From Bradyrhizobium sp. sGM-13 (GTDB lineage: Bacteria > Pseudomonadota > Alphaproteobacteria > Rhizobiales > Xanthobacteraceae): a DNA stretch of 64,000 nucleotides. Position numbers and translations under genes: made by a program. The stretch lies in assembly GCF_018398875.1 (NCBI RefSeq), contig NZ_JAGWDK010000008.1:1-64000 (forward strand), read 5' to 3'. The notes beneath the pieces were generated by a model, which was not told the DNA's origin, did not search any database, and was given only the letters and a program-made list of their open reading frames with translations. Shown in pieces: positions 8,833 through 18,353 of this stretch. Each line of letters opens with the position of its first letter. Position 1 is the stretch's first letter.

Positions 8833-10422
8833 ATGTCGGTACGTCAGACTTTGCTTGCAGCGGCCACGGCTTCCATCCTGGCAATGGCGCCGGCATCGGC
8901 CCAGACCCTGCGCTATGCCAACCAGGGCGACCTTAAGTCGCTCGACCCCTATACACTGAACGAAACCACCACCCACGCCCATCTCGGCCATGCCTATGAG
9001 GGGCTGATCGCTCGCGACAAGGACCTGAAAATCGTCCCCGCCCTGGCGGAAAGCTGGGAAACCCCAGAACCGACCCGTTGGCGCTTTCATCTACGCAAGG
9101 GCGTCAAATTCCACAACGGCGACCCCTTCACTGCCGACGATGTCGTTTTCTCGGCAGAGCGCGTTCGTGCCAAGGGCTCGAACCTTCCCACCCGCATTCC
9201 GTCCGATGCCAAGGTCGTCAAGGTCGACGATTACACCGTGGATTTCATCCTGACCTCGCCCAATCCCATTCTGCATTCGCAATGGGATACTTGGTACATC
9301 ATGGACAAGAAATGGGCCGAGGCGAACAACTCGATCGCCCCGACTCCAGTGGCGGCAACTTCGCCGAGTTTTGCCTCGCTTAACGCTAATGGCACCGGTC
9401 CCTTCATCATCGAGAGCCATCAGCCCGGGGTGAAAACGGTGTTCAAGCCAAATCCGAACTGGTGGCGCGAGCCCGAGCACAATCTGAAAGAGATCGTCTT
9501 CACGCCGATCGGCTCCGCCGCCACGCGCGTAGCCGCCCTGCTGTCGGGCGAAGTCGACGTCATCGAGCCGGTTCCGATCCAGGATATCACACGCGTGGAT
9601 TCCAGCCCGAACGCCCAGGTGCTGAAGGGACCGGAACTTCGCACCATCTTTCTCGGGATGGACACGCTTCGCGATGAATTGCTGTATTCCAACATCAAGG
9701 GCAAGAACCCCTTCAAGGACGTTCGCGTTCGCGAGGCCTTCTACAAGGCAATCGATGTCGAGCTGATCAAGACCCGGGTGATGCGCGGACTTTCCACGCC
9801 ATCGGCGCTGATGATCGCACCGCAATTATTTGCGCTGTCAAAGGATTTCACGCGGCCGAAAGCCGATCCGGATGCGGCCAAGAAGCTGCTGGCGGAGGCT
9901 GGCTACCCCGACGGTTTCGAAGTCACCCTGGATTGCCCCAACGACCGTTACGTCAATGACGCCCCGATCTGCCAGGCGGTGGTCAGCATGCTGGCCAGGA
10001 TCGGCGTCAAGGTTGACCTCCTCGCGCAACCCAAGGCGCAGTACTTCGCCAAGGTTCTCAAGGCGGGCGGCTATCAGACGTCGTTCTTTCTGTTGGGCTG
10101 GACTCCCGGAACTCTCGATTCCCATAACGTGCTCTACGACGTTATCGGCTGTCGCGACGATCCCAAGAGTTCGCGCGGAGAGAACAATCTCAGCGGGTAT
10201 TGCAACAAGGAAATCGACGCCCTCACCGACAAGATATTGCAGGAAGCCGACACCACCAAGCGCGATCAGCTGATCAAGCGCGCTTACCAGATCCTCGACA
10301 AGGATTTCGGTTATATCCCGCTGCATCAGCAGGCGCTGGCCTGGGGTGTGTCGAAAAAGGTGAAGCTGACGCAGCGCGCCGACAATCAGGTTCTGCTGTA
10401 CTGGGCGACCAAACAGGACTAG
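8833..10422 (+). CDS. Peptide-type ABC transporter substrate-binding protein (family 5), system A
   Basis: A 529-aa periplasmic binding protein with a Sec signal peptide (LLAAATASILAMAPASAQT, cleavage probably after ASA near residue 23). SBP_bac_5 features include LKSLDPYTLNETT, LAESWETPEPTRWRFHLRKGVKFHNGDPFTADDVV and C-terminal LPLHQQ-like IPLHQQALAWGVS. The start at 8833 is the Met before the signal peptide; the longer frame back to 8752 would bury it. Oligopeptides or dipeptides are the usual ligands of the family, but glycoside and nickel binders exist. It is the first gene of a five-gene operon and is separated from its permease by a hairpin with a T-run, consistent with SBP overproduction. 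Confidence 0.92.
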   Translation: MSVRQTLLAAATASILAMAPASAQTLRYANQGDLKSLDPYTLNETTTHAHLGHAYEGLIARDKDLKIVPALAESWETPEPTRWRFHLRKGVKFHNGDPFTADDVVFSAERVRAKGSNLPTRIPSDAKVVKVDDYTVDFILTSPNPILHSQWDTWYIMDKKWAEANNSIAPTPVAATSPSFASLNANGTGPFIIESHQPGVKTVFKPNPNWWREPEHNLKEIVFTPIGSAATRVAALLSGEVDVIEPVPIQDITRVDSSPNAQVLKGPELRTIFLGMDTLRDELLYSNIKGKNPFKDVRVREAFYKAIDVELIKTRVMRGLSTPSALMIAPQLFALSKDFTRPKADPDAAKKLLAEAGYPDGFEVTLDCPNDRYVNDAPICQAVVSMLARIGVKVDLLAQPKAQYFAKVLKAGGYQTSFFLLGWTPGTLDSHNVLYDVIGCRDDPKSSRGENNLSGYCNKEIDALTDKILQEADTTKRDQLIKRAYQILDKDFGYIPLHQQALAWGVSKKVKLTQRADNQVLLYWATKQD

Positions 10423-10438
10423 TCGGGCGTCAAACGAG

Positions 10439-10474
10439 GTCCCGGCGGCTTGGTGCTTCCGGGACTTTTCGTTT
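10439..10474 (+). terminator. Intra-operon terminator/attenuator
   Basis: GTCCCGG (10439-10445) pairs with CCGGGAC (10459-10465), followed by TTTTCGTTT. It sits 16 bp after the binding-protein stop and 50 bp before the permease start. The next gene has its own good ribosome-binding site, so this is best read as a partial terminator that sets a high SBP-to-permease ratio. Confidence 0.65.
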
Positions 10475-10524
10475 CCAGGCGACTGCGACGTCCGCCGCCG
10501 CACCAAGAGCAGTGAAAGGAATAC

Positions 10525-11505
10525 ATGCTCGCTTTCACTCTTCGCCGCGCAATCCAGGCCATCGGCGTCATGATCGCGGTCGGCGTCATTGCGTTCTCGA
10601 TGTTCCGTTTCGCCGGCGATCCCGTCAACCAGATCGTCTCATTGGACACGCCGGCCGCCGAACGCGAGGCGGTCCGCAAGTCGCTCGGGCTCGACGATCC
10701 CGTGCCGGTGCAATTCGCACGCTATTTCGCCAATGCCGCGCAATTCAAGTTCGGGGTCTCCTATCAGTTCCGTCAGCCGGTTTCGAACCTGTTGATGGAA
10801 CGAATGCCGGCGACGCTGGAGCTTGCCGCCTGCGCCACCGTTCTCGCCATGGTGTTCGGCATCCTGATGGGGGTCTATTCGGCGCTGCGGCGCGATACGA
10901 TTCTGACAAAGTTCTTCCAGGCGGTGTCGCTGATCGGAATCTCGCTGCCGACCTTCCTGATCGGCATCCTTCTGATCTATCTGTTTTCGGTGACGCTGGG
11001 CTGGCTGCCTTCATTCGGCCGCGGCGAGGTGGTGCGGATCGGCTGGTGGACCACCGGCCTGCTTACGCTTTCCGGCCTGAAGGCGCTGATCATGCCATCG
11101 ATTACGCTTGGCCTGTTCCAGATGACCCTGATCATGCGGCTGGTGCGCGCTGAAATGCTCGAAGTGCTCCGCACCGACTACATCCGCTTCGCCCGCGCCC
11201 GCGGCCTGACCACGCGCGCGATCCATTTCGGCCACGCGCTGAAGAACACGCTGGTTCCCGTCATCACCGTCGCCGGGCTGCAGTTTGGCTCGGTAATTGC
11301 ATTTGCCATCATCACCGAAACCGTCTTCCAGTGGCCGGGCATGGGATTGTTGTTCGTGCAGGCCGTGCAAAATGTCGATATCCCGATCATGGCCGCCTAC
11401 CTGCTGATGGTGTCGCTGATCTTCGTTACCATCAATCTGGTGGTCGATATCCTCTACACCGTCGTCGATCCGCGCCTGCGCTCGACCATCCGCCGTCCGG
11501 CATAA
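10525..11505 (+). CDS. Peptide-type ABC transporter permease (DppB family), system A
   Basis: A 326-aa inner-membrane permease starting MLAFTLRRAIQAIGV, with about six membrane segments and the cytoplasmic EAA-type loop of the family (RAEMLEVLRTDYIRFARARGLTTRAIHFGHALKNTLVP). AAAGGA precedes the ATG by 4-5 bp. It ends 11 bp before the second permease. It would form the transmembrane heterodimer with the product of 11517-12488. Confidence 0.93.
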   Translation: MLAFTLRRAIQAIGVMIAVGVIAFSMFRFAGDPVNQIVSLDTPAAEREAVRKSLGLDDPVPVQFARYFANAAQFKFGVSYQFRQPVSNLLMERMPATLELAACATVLAMVFGILMGVYSALRRDTILTKFFQAVSLIGISLPTFLIGILLIYLFSVTLGWLPSFGRGEVVRIGWWTTGLLTLSGLKALIMPSITLGLFQMTLIMRLVRAEMLEVLRTDYIRFARARGLTTRAIHFGHALKNTLVPVITVAGLQFGSVIAFAIITETVFQWPGMGLLFVQAVQNVDIPIMAAYLLMVSLIFVTINLVVDILYTVVDPRLRSTIRRPA

Positions 11506-11516
11506 GCGAGACCGAT

Positions 11517-12488
11517 ATGTCTGACGCCGTAGTACCACACCGAGTAGAGTCGAGCCCGCAGCGGGCGCGCCCTAACGCGAGCTGGCTGAACCGCGTGCTC
11601 GACAGCGACATCTTTTACTCGTTCCGCCGCTCCCGAATGACGATGGTGGCGGCGGCGGTAACGGTCCTGTTCTTCCTGCTGGCGATCTTTGCATCGCAAC
11701 TCGCCGTGCAAAACCCGTTCGATCCCGCGCAGTTGCAATTGATGAATTCGCGGATCTCGCCGCTGTGGACCGCTGAGGGCCAAAGCCCGTTCCTCCTCGG
11801 CACCGATGAACAGGGCCGCGATGTTTTCTCCGCCATCCTCTACGGCCTGCGGATTTCGCTCGTCGTCGGCGTGCTCGGCGTCATCTTCGCCGGCACGCTC
11901 GGCATCACACTTGGGCTCATCGCAGGCTATGTCGGTGGCGCGGTCGACGGACTGATCATGCGCATCGCCGACGTGCAGCTCACCTTCCCGGCCATTCTGA
12001 TCGCGCTATTGGTCAACGGCGTCGCCAAATCGGTGTTCAACAACCGGCTCGACGCCGTGAGCACGCTGGCAGTCTTGGTGGTTGCGATCGGCCTCAGTTT
12101 CTGGGTGCAATACGCCCGCACGGTGCGCGGCTCAGTCATGGTCGAGAAGAACAAGGACTATGTCGCGGCCGCGCAACTGATCGGCCTTCCCGCGCCGAAG
12201 ATCATGCTGCGCCACGTGCTGCCCAACACGATGGGTCCGATCCTGGTGATTGCGACCATTAACCTCGCGCTTGCCATCATCACCGAGGCGACGCTGTCGT
12301 TCCTGGGCGCCGGCATGCCCGACACCATGCCCTCGCTCGGCACCCTGATCCGGATCGGCAACAACTATCTGTTTGCCGGCGAATGGTGGATTGTCGCCTT
12401 TCCTGGCATCGCGCTGGCGGGGCTGATCCTTGCCATCAACCTGCTCGGCGACTGGCTGCGCGACGCGCTCAATCCAAAACTCCGATGA
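11517..12488 (+). CDS. Peptide-type ABC transporter permease (DppC family), system A
   Basis: A 323-aa permease starting MSDAVVPHRVESSPQ. The DppC-type N-terminal cytoplasmic stretch leads to a first membrane helix (MTMVAAAVTVLFFLLAIFAS), followed by the LLGTDEQGRDVFSAILYGLRISL signature and a KNKDYVAAAQLIG coupling loop. The open frame reaches back to 11331 inside dppB, but the Met at 11517 matches the family N-terminus. Its TGA overlaps the next gene's ATG (ATGA), so translation is coupled to the ATPase. Confidence 0.93.
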   Translation: MSDAVVPHRVESSPQRARPNASWLNRVLDSDIFYSFRRSRMTMVAAAVTVLFFLLAIFASQLAVQNPFDPAQLQLMNSRISPLWTAEGQSPFLLGTDEQGRDVFSAILYGLRISLVVGVLGVIFAGTLGITLGLIAGYVGGAVDGLIMRIADVQLTFPAILIALLVNGVAKSVFNNRLDAVSTLAVLVVAIGLSFWVQYARTVRGSVMVEKNKDYVAAAQLIGLPAPKIMLRHVLPNTMGPILVIATINLALAIITEATLSFLGAGMPDTMPSLGTLIRIGNNYLFAGEWWIVAFPGIALAGLILAINLLGDWLRDALNPKLR

Positions 12489-13483
12489 CCGTTCCCGTCC
12501 TCTCCGTGCGTAATCTCGAGGTGGAATTCCTCACCCGCCGCAGCACGTTGCGCGCGATCAACGGCGTTTCCTTCGACATCGCCAAGGGCGAAGTGCTCGG
12601 TGTGGTCGGCGAATCCGGCGCCGGCAAATCGGTCACGGGACTGGCCGTGATCGGACTGATCGATCCTCCCGGCCGCATTTCGGGCGGCGAGATCTATCTG
12701 TCGGGAACGCGGATCGATCACCTGCCACTGGAAGAAATCCGCCGTATCCGGGGCAAACGTATCGGGATGATCTTTCAGGATCCGCTGACAAGCCTCAATC
12801 CGCTCTACCGGATCGGCGACCAGATCGTCGAGACGATTCGAACCCACTTGAATCTGTCGGAGACCGCTGCGCGCAAGCGTGCCATCGATCTCTTGGCCGA
12901 AGTCGGCATCCCCGCGCCGGACAAACGCATCGACGCCTATCCGCACGAGTTCTCCGGCGGCATGCGCCAACGCGTCGTGATTGCGCTGGCGATCTGCGCC
13001 GAGCCGGAACTGATCATCGCCGACGAGCCGACCACCGCGCTCGACGTCTCCGTGCAGGCGCAGATCATCTCGCTGATCAAGCGCCTTGGGCGAGACCACG
13101 GCACCGCGGTGATGCTGGTCACCCACGATATGGGCGTGATCGCCGAGACTTCCGACCGGGTCGCGGTGATGTATTCGGGCCGGATCGCCGAGATCGGCCC
13201 GGTGCAGGATGTGGTGCAGAACCCGCTGCACCCCTACGCCAAGGGCCTGATGGGCGCGATCCCGACGCTCGCCGGCGAAGACAAGCGGCTGGTGCAGATA
13301 CCAGGTTCGATGCCGCGGCTGTCGGCCATCCCGCCAGGCTGCCCATTCAATCCGCGCTGCGCCTTTGTGTTCGACCGCTGCCGCGTCGACCGGCCGGAGC
13401 CGCTCAAGCACGGCTCGCACGCCGTGGCCTGCCATCTCTTCGACACCGCGCCCCATGAAGCGGCGAAGGAGACCGTGGCATGA
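12485..13483 (+). CDS. Peptide-type ABC transporter ATPase (DppD family), system A
   Basis: A 332-aa ATPase with Walker A GESGAGKS, Q-loop MIFQDPLTSLNP, signature FSGGMRQR and Walker [14 protein letters not shown]. The C-terminal oligopeptide-transporter domain carries PPGCPFNPRCAFVFDRC; such cysteines can hold an Fe-S cluster in the family. The start at 12485 overlaps the permease stop by 4 bp, and its own stop overlaps the next ATPase start. It pairs with the DppF-type ATPase to power import. Confidence 0.93.
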   Translation: MTVPVLSVRNLEVEFLTRRSTLRAINGVSFDIAKGEVLGVVGESGAGKSVTGLAVIGLIDPPGRISGGEIYLSGTRIDHLPLEEIRRIRGKRIGMIFQDPLTSLNPLYRIGDQIVETIRTHLNLSETAARKRAIDLLAEVGIPAPDKRIDAYPHEFSGGMRQRVVIALAICAEPELIIADEPTTALDVSVQAQIISLIKRLGRDHGTAVMLVTHDMGVIAETSDRVAVMYSGRIAEIGPVQDVVQNPLHPYAKGLMGAIPTLAGEDKRLVQIPGSMPRLSAIPPGCPFNPRCAFVFDRCRVDRPEPLKHGSHAVACHLFDTAPHEAAKETVA

Positions 13484-14478
13484 GCCCGCCCTTTGTCGAT
13501 GTGAGGAATTTGCGCCGTGTGTTCGACGTCTCGAAGCCGTGGCTCAACCGCGTGCTGGAAGGCGGCCGTCCGGAATTCCTGAAAGCCGTCGATGGCGTGA
13601 CGTTCGACATCAGGAAAGGCGAGACTTTTGCTCTCGTCGGGGAATCCGGCTCGGGAAAGACCACCGTGGCGCGGATGGTGGTAGGGTTGCTGCCGCCGAG
13701 TTCGGGCGAAGTGATCATCGATGGCGTGTCGATGACAAGTGCCAGACAGGCGCAGGCGCGGCAGCGGCTGCGCCGCCGGATCCAGATGATTTTTCAGGAC
13801 CCCTACGCGAGCCTCAATCCCCGCTTCCGGGTCGATGCCATCGTCTCCGAGCCGATCCGCGCCTTCGACCTGATCCAGGGCGAGCGTGATATCCGCCTGC
13901 GCGTCGGCGAATTGTTGAATCTCGTGGGCCTGCATCCCGACGATGGCCTGAAATATCCGCATGAATTCTCCGGCGGCCAGCGCCAGCGCATCGCGATTGC
14001 GCGCGCGTTAGCGTCAGATGCCGAATTTATTGTTTGCGACGAGCCGACCTCGGCGCTCGATGTCTCCGTGCAGGCGCAGATCCTCAATCTGATGCGTGAC
14101 CTGCAGGACAAATTCGGCCTCACCTATCTCCTCATCAGCCATAACCTCGCCGTGGTCCGCCATATGGCGACGCGCATCGGCGTGATGTATCTCGGTCGCA
14201 TTGTTGAAATCGCCGAGGGCCGCGAATTGTTCGCCAATCCGCGGATGCCCTACACCAAAATGCTGCTCGGCGCGGTTCCTGATCTCGCGATGTCCGGTCG
14301 GCAGCGGATTCCGGTCAAGGGCGAAATCCCGAATCCGATCGATCCGCCGCCCGGCTGCTCCTTCAACCCGCGCTGCCCGCTCGCCTTCGATCTGTGCCGG
14401 CGGCAAACGCCCGAGCTGATCAACGGGGTTGCCTGCCACGCCGTCAACCAACCGGTTGAGGCCACAGCTTTGGTATGA
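13480..14478 (+). CDS. Peptide-type ABC transporter ATPase (DppF family), system A
   Basis: A 332-aa second ATPase of system A: Walker A GESGSGKTT, Q-loop [12 protein letters not shown], signature FSGGQRQR, Walker B FIVCDEPTSALDV, and C-terminal PPGCSFNPRCPLAFDLC. It has the DppF-type N-terminal insertion (FDVSKPWLNRVLEGGRPEFLKAVDG). It overlaps the preceding gene by 4 bp and ends operon A. A repeat element follows before the gamma-glutamyltransferase gene. Confidence 0.93.
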   Translation: MSPPFVDVRNLRRVFDVSKPWLNRVLEGGRPEFLKAVDGVTFDIRKGETFALVGESGSGKTTVARMVVGLLPPSSGEVIIDGVSMTSARQAQARQRLRRRIQMIFQDPYASLNPRFRVDAIVSEPIRAFDLIQGERDIRLRVGELLNLVGLHPDDGLKYPHEFSGGQRQRIAIARALASDAEFIVCDEPTSALDVSVQAQILNLMRDLQDKFGLTYLLISHNLAVVRHMATRIGVMYLGRIVEIAEGRELFANPRMPYTKMLLGAVPDLAMSGRQRIPVKGEIPNPIDPPPGCSFNPRCPLAFDLCRRQTPELINGVACHAVNQPVEATALV

Positions 14479-14550
14479 TCACGGAGATGGGTGCCATACG
14501 TGGCATTCCAGCGGTTGGCATCCAGCCTCGCCTGTGGTCAAGTGCGCGCG

Positions 14551-14654
14551 CTAGAGCATGCTTCAACTGAGTTGAAGCATGCTCGTCGATCATCTTCTTG
14601 TTTGAGCGTGATCTTTTCGGAAAACCGGTGTCCACTTTCCGGATCATGCTCTAG
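14551..14654. repeat. Rhizobial palindromic element bounded by CTAGAGCATG/CATGCTCTAG
   Basis: Perfect 10-bp outer inverted repeats (CTAGAGCATG at 14551, CATGCTCTAG at 14645-14654) bound an element containing a strong 14-bp-arm hairpin (GAGCATGCTTCAAC-TGA-GTTGAAGCATGCTC, 14554-14584). It also carries the motif TTTTCGGAAAACCGGTGTCC. Variants of the latter are very common between genes in Bradyrhizobium and other Rhizobiales (from memory). It occupies half of the 200-bp gap between transport system A and the gamma-glutamyltransferase gene. Fragments occur near 6137 and 29289. Confidence 0.75.
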
Positions 14655-14678
14655 GATACCAGCACCGCATTGGATCCC

Positions 14679-16484
14679 ATGAGCAACATCAATCCCGATC
14701 CGTTCACCACAAGGCCGGAAATCGAAGGCACCTTTGGCGTCGTCACCTCGACCCACTGGATCGCGACAGCCGTCGGGATGAGCATCCTGGAAAAGGGCGG
14801 CAACGCATTCGATGCCGGCGTTGCCACGGCCTTCACGCTGCAGGTGGTGGAGCCGCATCTGAACGGTCCCGGCGGCGACGTGCCGATCATCGTGCATGAT
14901 ACCAGGCGCGGCCGCACCGAGGTGATCTGCGGCCAGGGTCCGGCGCCTGCGAAGGCAACCATTGCGCACTACAAGAGCGAAGGGCTGGAGATGGTACCCG
15001 GCACCGGGCTCCTCGCGGCGTGCGTGCCCGGCACGTTCGAATCCTGGATGCTGCTCTTGCGCGACTACGGCACGATGCGGCTGCGCGACGTGCTGGAGCC
15101 CGCGATTGCGTACGCCCGCGACGGCTACCCGCTGGTCGAGCGCGCTTCCGCAACGATCCAGGTCGTCGAGCAGTTGTTCAGGAAGCACTGGACGACATCG
15201 GCGGCGGTCTACCTGCCGAACAACGAAGTGCCAAAACCCGGCACGCTGTTCACCAACAAGCAGCTCTCCGAAACCTACGCCCGCATCCTCAAAGAGGCGG
15301 AAAGCGCGGGCGGTGATCGCGTCGCACAGATCGAGCTCGCGCGAAAGTCCTGGTCGCAGGGTTTTGTGGCGGAAGCGATCGACAAGTTCTGCCGCACCCA
15401 GGACGTGATGGACGTCAGCGGCTCACCGCATCGCGGCGTGCTAAGTGCCGACGACATGGCGCGCTGGCAGCCGACCGTCGAGGCGCCGCTGACCTATGAT
15501 TACGGCCGCTACACCGTCTGCAAGCCGGGCGTCTGGAGCCAGGGCCCGGTAATGCTGCAGCAACTCGCGCTGCTCAAGGGGTTTGAGCTCGACGGGCTCG
15601 ATCCTGCCGGGCCCGACTTCATCCATCTGCAGATCGAATGCGCGAAACTCGCCTTCGCCGATCGCGAGAAGTTTTATGGCGACCCGAAATTCACCGACAT
15701 CCCGATCGCGACGCTGTTGTCGGACGGCTACAATGACGAGCGCCGCAAGCTGATCTCTGGGGATGAGGCCTCGCTCGATTTCATCCCGGGATCGGTCGAA
15801 GGTTTTGGGTCGATCGTCAAGCTGCGCCGTGCGGAAGGCCATCGCGAGGCGGTCGGTGCCATGGGCGCGGGCGAGCCGACCGTTGGCCGGTTCGGCGAGG
15901 TACGCGGCGACACCGTGCATTTCGACATCATCGACCAGGCCGGCAACATGGTCTCGGCGACGCCGTCCGGCGGCTGGCTGCAATCCTCGCCGGTCATTCC
16001 CGAACTCGGCTTCTGTCTTGGCAGCCGCGCGCAGATGTTCTGGCTGGAGGAAGATCACCCGGCAGCACTTGCGCCCGGCAAACGGCCGCGCACCACGCTC
16101 TCGCCCACCATGGCGCTGCGCGACGGCGAGCCGTACATGGCCTGGGGATCACCCGGCGGCGACCAGCAGGATCAATGGACCACGCAGTTCTTCCTGCGGC
16201 ATGTCCACGCCAAACTGAACCTGCAGGAAGCGATCGATGCGCCGGCCTGGCATTCCGAACATTTTCCGATCTCGTTCTGGCCGCGCACCGCGCGGCCCGG
16301 CGTGCTCGTGCTCGAAAGCCGCGTACCGAACGCGACCGTCGATACGCTGAAGAGTCGCGGCCATGTCGTCGAGATCGGTCCTGAATGGTCGGAAGGCCGC
16401 CTCACCGCGGCCTCCAAGGTCGGTCGTCGCCGCCGCGCCGCCGCCAATCCGAGGGGCATGCAGGGCTACGCGGCGGGCCGGTAG
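14679..16484 (+). CDS. Gamma-glutamyltransferase family enzyme (Ntn hydrolase)
   Basis: A 601-aa GGT-family protein, expected to self-cleave into two subunits and hydrolyse or transfer gamma-glutamyl or related N-acyl groups. The predicted nucleophile is Thr412 in GDTVHFDIID, where classical GGT has TTHxSVVD. The small-subunit pocket PGKRPRTTLSPTM and SPGGDQQDQWT are conserved. The segment after the nucleophile reads SATPSGGWLQSS instead of the classical YTINxxFGS, placing it in a distant GGT subfamily with uncertain substrate. No signal peptide is seen, so it is probably cytoplasmic, unlike E. coli GGT. The start at 14679 is the ATG after a TTG at 14670. It heads a run with a DUF1028 gene and a second peptide transporter, suggesting it processes what system B imports. 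Confidence 0.85.
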   Translation: MSNINPDPFTTRPEIEGTFGVVTSTHWIATAVGMSILEKGGNAFDAGVATAFTLQVVEPHLNGPGGDVPIIVHDTRRGRTEVICGQGPAPAKATIAHYKSEGLEMVPGTGLLAACVPGTFESWMLLLRDYGTMRLRDVLEPAIAYARDGYPLVERASATIQVVEQLFRKHWTTSAAVYLPNNEVPKPGTLFTNKQLSETYARILKEAESAGGDRVAQIELARKSWSQGFVAEAIDKFCRTQDVMDVSGSPHRGVLSADDMARWQPTVEAPLTYDYGRYTVCKPGVWSQGPVMLQQLALLKGFELDGLDPAGPDFIHLQIECAKLAFADREKFYGDPKFTDIPIATLLSDGYNDERRKLISGDEASLDFIPGSVEGFGSIVKLRRAEGHREAVGAMGAGEPTVGRFGEVRGDTVHFDIIDQAGNMVSATPSGGWLQSSPVIPELGFCLGSRAQMFWLEEDHPAALAPGKRPRTTLSPTMALRDGEPYMAWGSPGGDQQDQWTTQFFLRHVHAKLNLQEAIDAPAWHSEHFPISFWPRTARPGVLVLESRVPNATVDTLKSRGHVVEIGPEWSEGRLTAASKVGRRRRAAANPRGMQGYAAGR

Positions 16485-16496
16485 AGGCGACTTGAG

Positions 16497-17203
16497 ATGA
16501 CCTGGTCGATCATTGCCCGTGATTCCTCAACCGGCCAGATCGGCATCGCGGTCGCGACCCGATTTTTCGCCGTCGGTGCGCGCGTGCCGCATATCGCGCC
16601 CGGCATCGGCGGCATCGCGACGCAGGCGCTGGTCAATCCCTATTACGGCATCGACGGCGTGAAGCTGTTGCGCGAAGGCCGCAGCCCCCGCGAGGTGGTG
16701 GACATTCTGCTCGTTACCGACGATGGATACGAGGCCCGCCAACTTCATATCATGGATATCAAGGGCCGCATCGCAGCGCATACCGGCCGCGAATGCATCG
16801 ACTGGTGTGGGCATATCCAGGGTGACGGCTTCTCCCTCGCCGGCAACATGCTGGTGGGCGCGGCCGTGCTCGATGACACAGCGAAAGCCTTTGTCGCCAA
16901 TGCCAGCCTGCCCTTTGCGCAGCGGCTGATCGTAGCGATGAAGGCCGGCGAAGCCGCCGGCGGCGACAAGCGCGGCAAGCAATCGGCGGCGCTGTTGATC
17001 CATGGCGAAGAAGAATGGTCCGATCTCGACCTGCGTGTCGACGACCATACCGATCCGCTGGCCGAACTCGAACGACTGGAACAAGTGAGCCGCGAGCGCT
17101 GGGTGCATTTTCGCCCGTTCCTGCCGACGCGCAAAAATCCGGCGGGGATCACCGACCGCATGGTCATCGATGCCCGCATCGAAGCGGCGACGGCGGGCAA
17201 GGC

Positions 17204-17207
<4 letters not shown>
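16497..17207 (+). CDS. DUF1028 family protein (putative Ntn-type amidase)
   Basis: A 236-aa protein with the whole-length DUF1028 pattern: MTWSIIARDSSTGQIGIAVATRFFAVG at the start, PGIGGIATQALVNPYYG, and AGNMLVGAAVLDDTAKAF in the middle. DUF1028 proteins have an Ntn-hydrolase-like fold and often sit beside peptide ABC transporters and GGT-like enzymes, so a role in amide-bond hydrolysis of imported peptides is likely but unproven. It starts 12 bp after the GGT stop and its stop overlaps the next ATPase start (ATGA). No signal peptide is seen. Confidence 0.88.
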
Positions 17208-18193
<986 letters not shown>

Positions 18194-18214
18194 CTGCGCT
18201 GCTCTCCGCTCTCG

Positions 18215-18348
18215 TTCCCCGGGCACAGTGCAGCGCAAGCGAAGCGCAGCGGTGCACTGCTGAACCGGGGACCACCTGTAGTCCGACGCGACACGGGTCC
18301 CGGTTCTGCAGCGCACCGCCAAGAGGCGCTGCGCTGCGCCCGGGACAC
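18215..18348. repeat. GC-rich intergenic repeat, copy 1 (CCGGGACACG type)
   Basis: The stretch from GTTCCCCGGGCACAGTGCAG to CGCCCGGGACACG contains several nested hairpins (GCAGCGCAAGCGAAGCGCAGC, GCGCTGCGCTGCGC). It shares CGGGTCCCGGTTCTGCAGCG and GCGCTGCGCCCGGGACACG with the copy at 21026-21180. It interrupts transport operon B between the two ATPase genes, and the next start codon lies 5 bp after it. Confidence 0.75.
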
Positions 18349-18353
18349 GTAGG

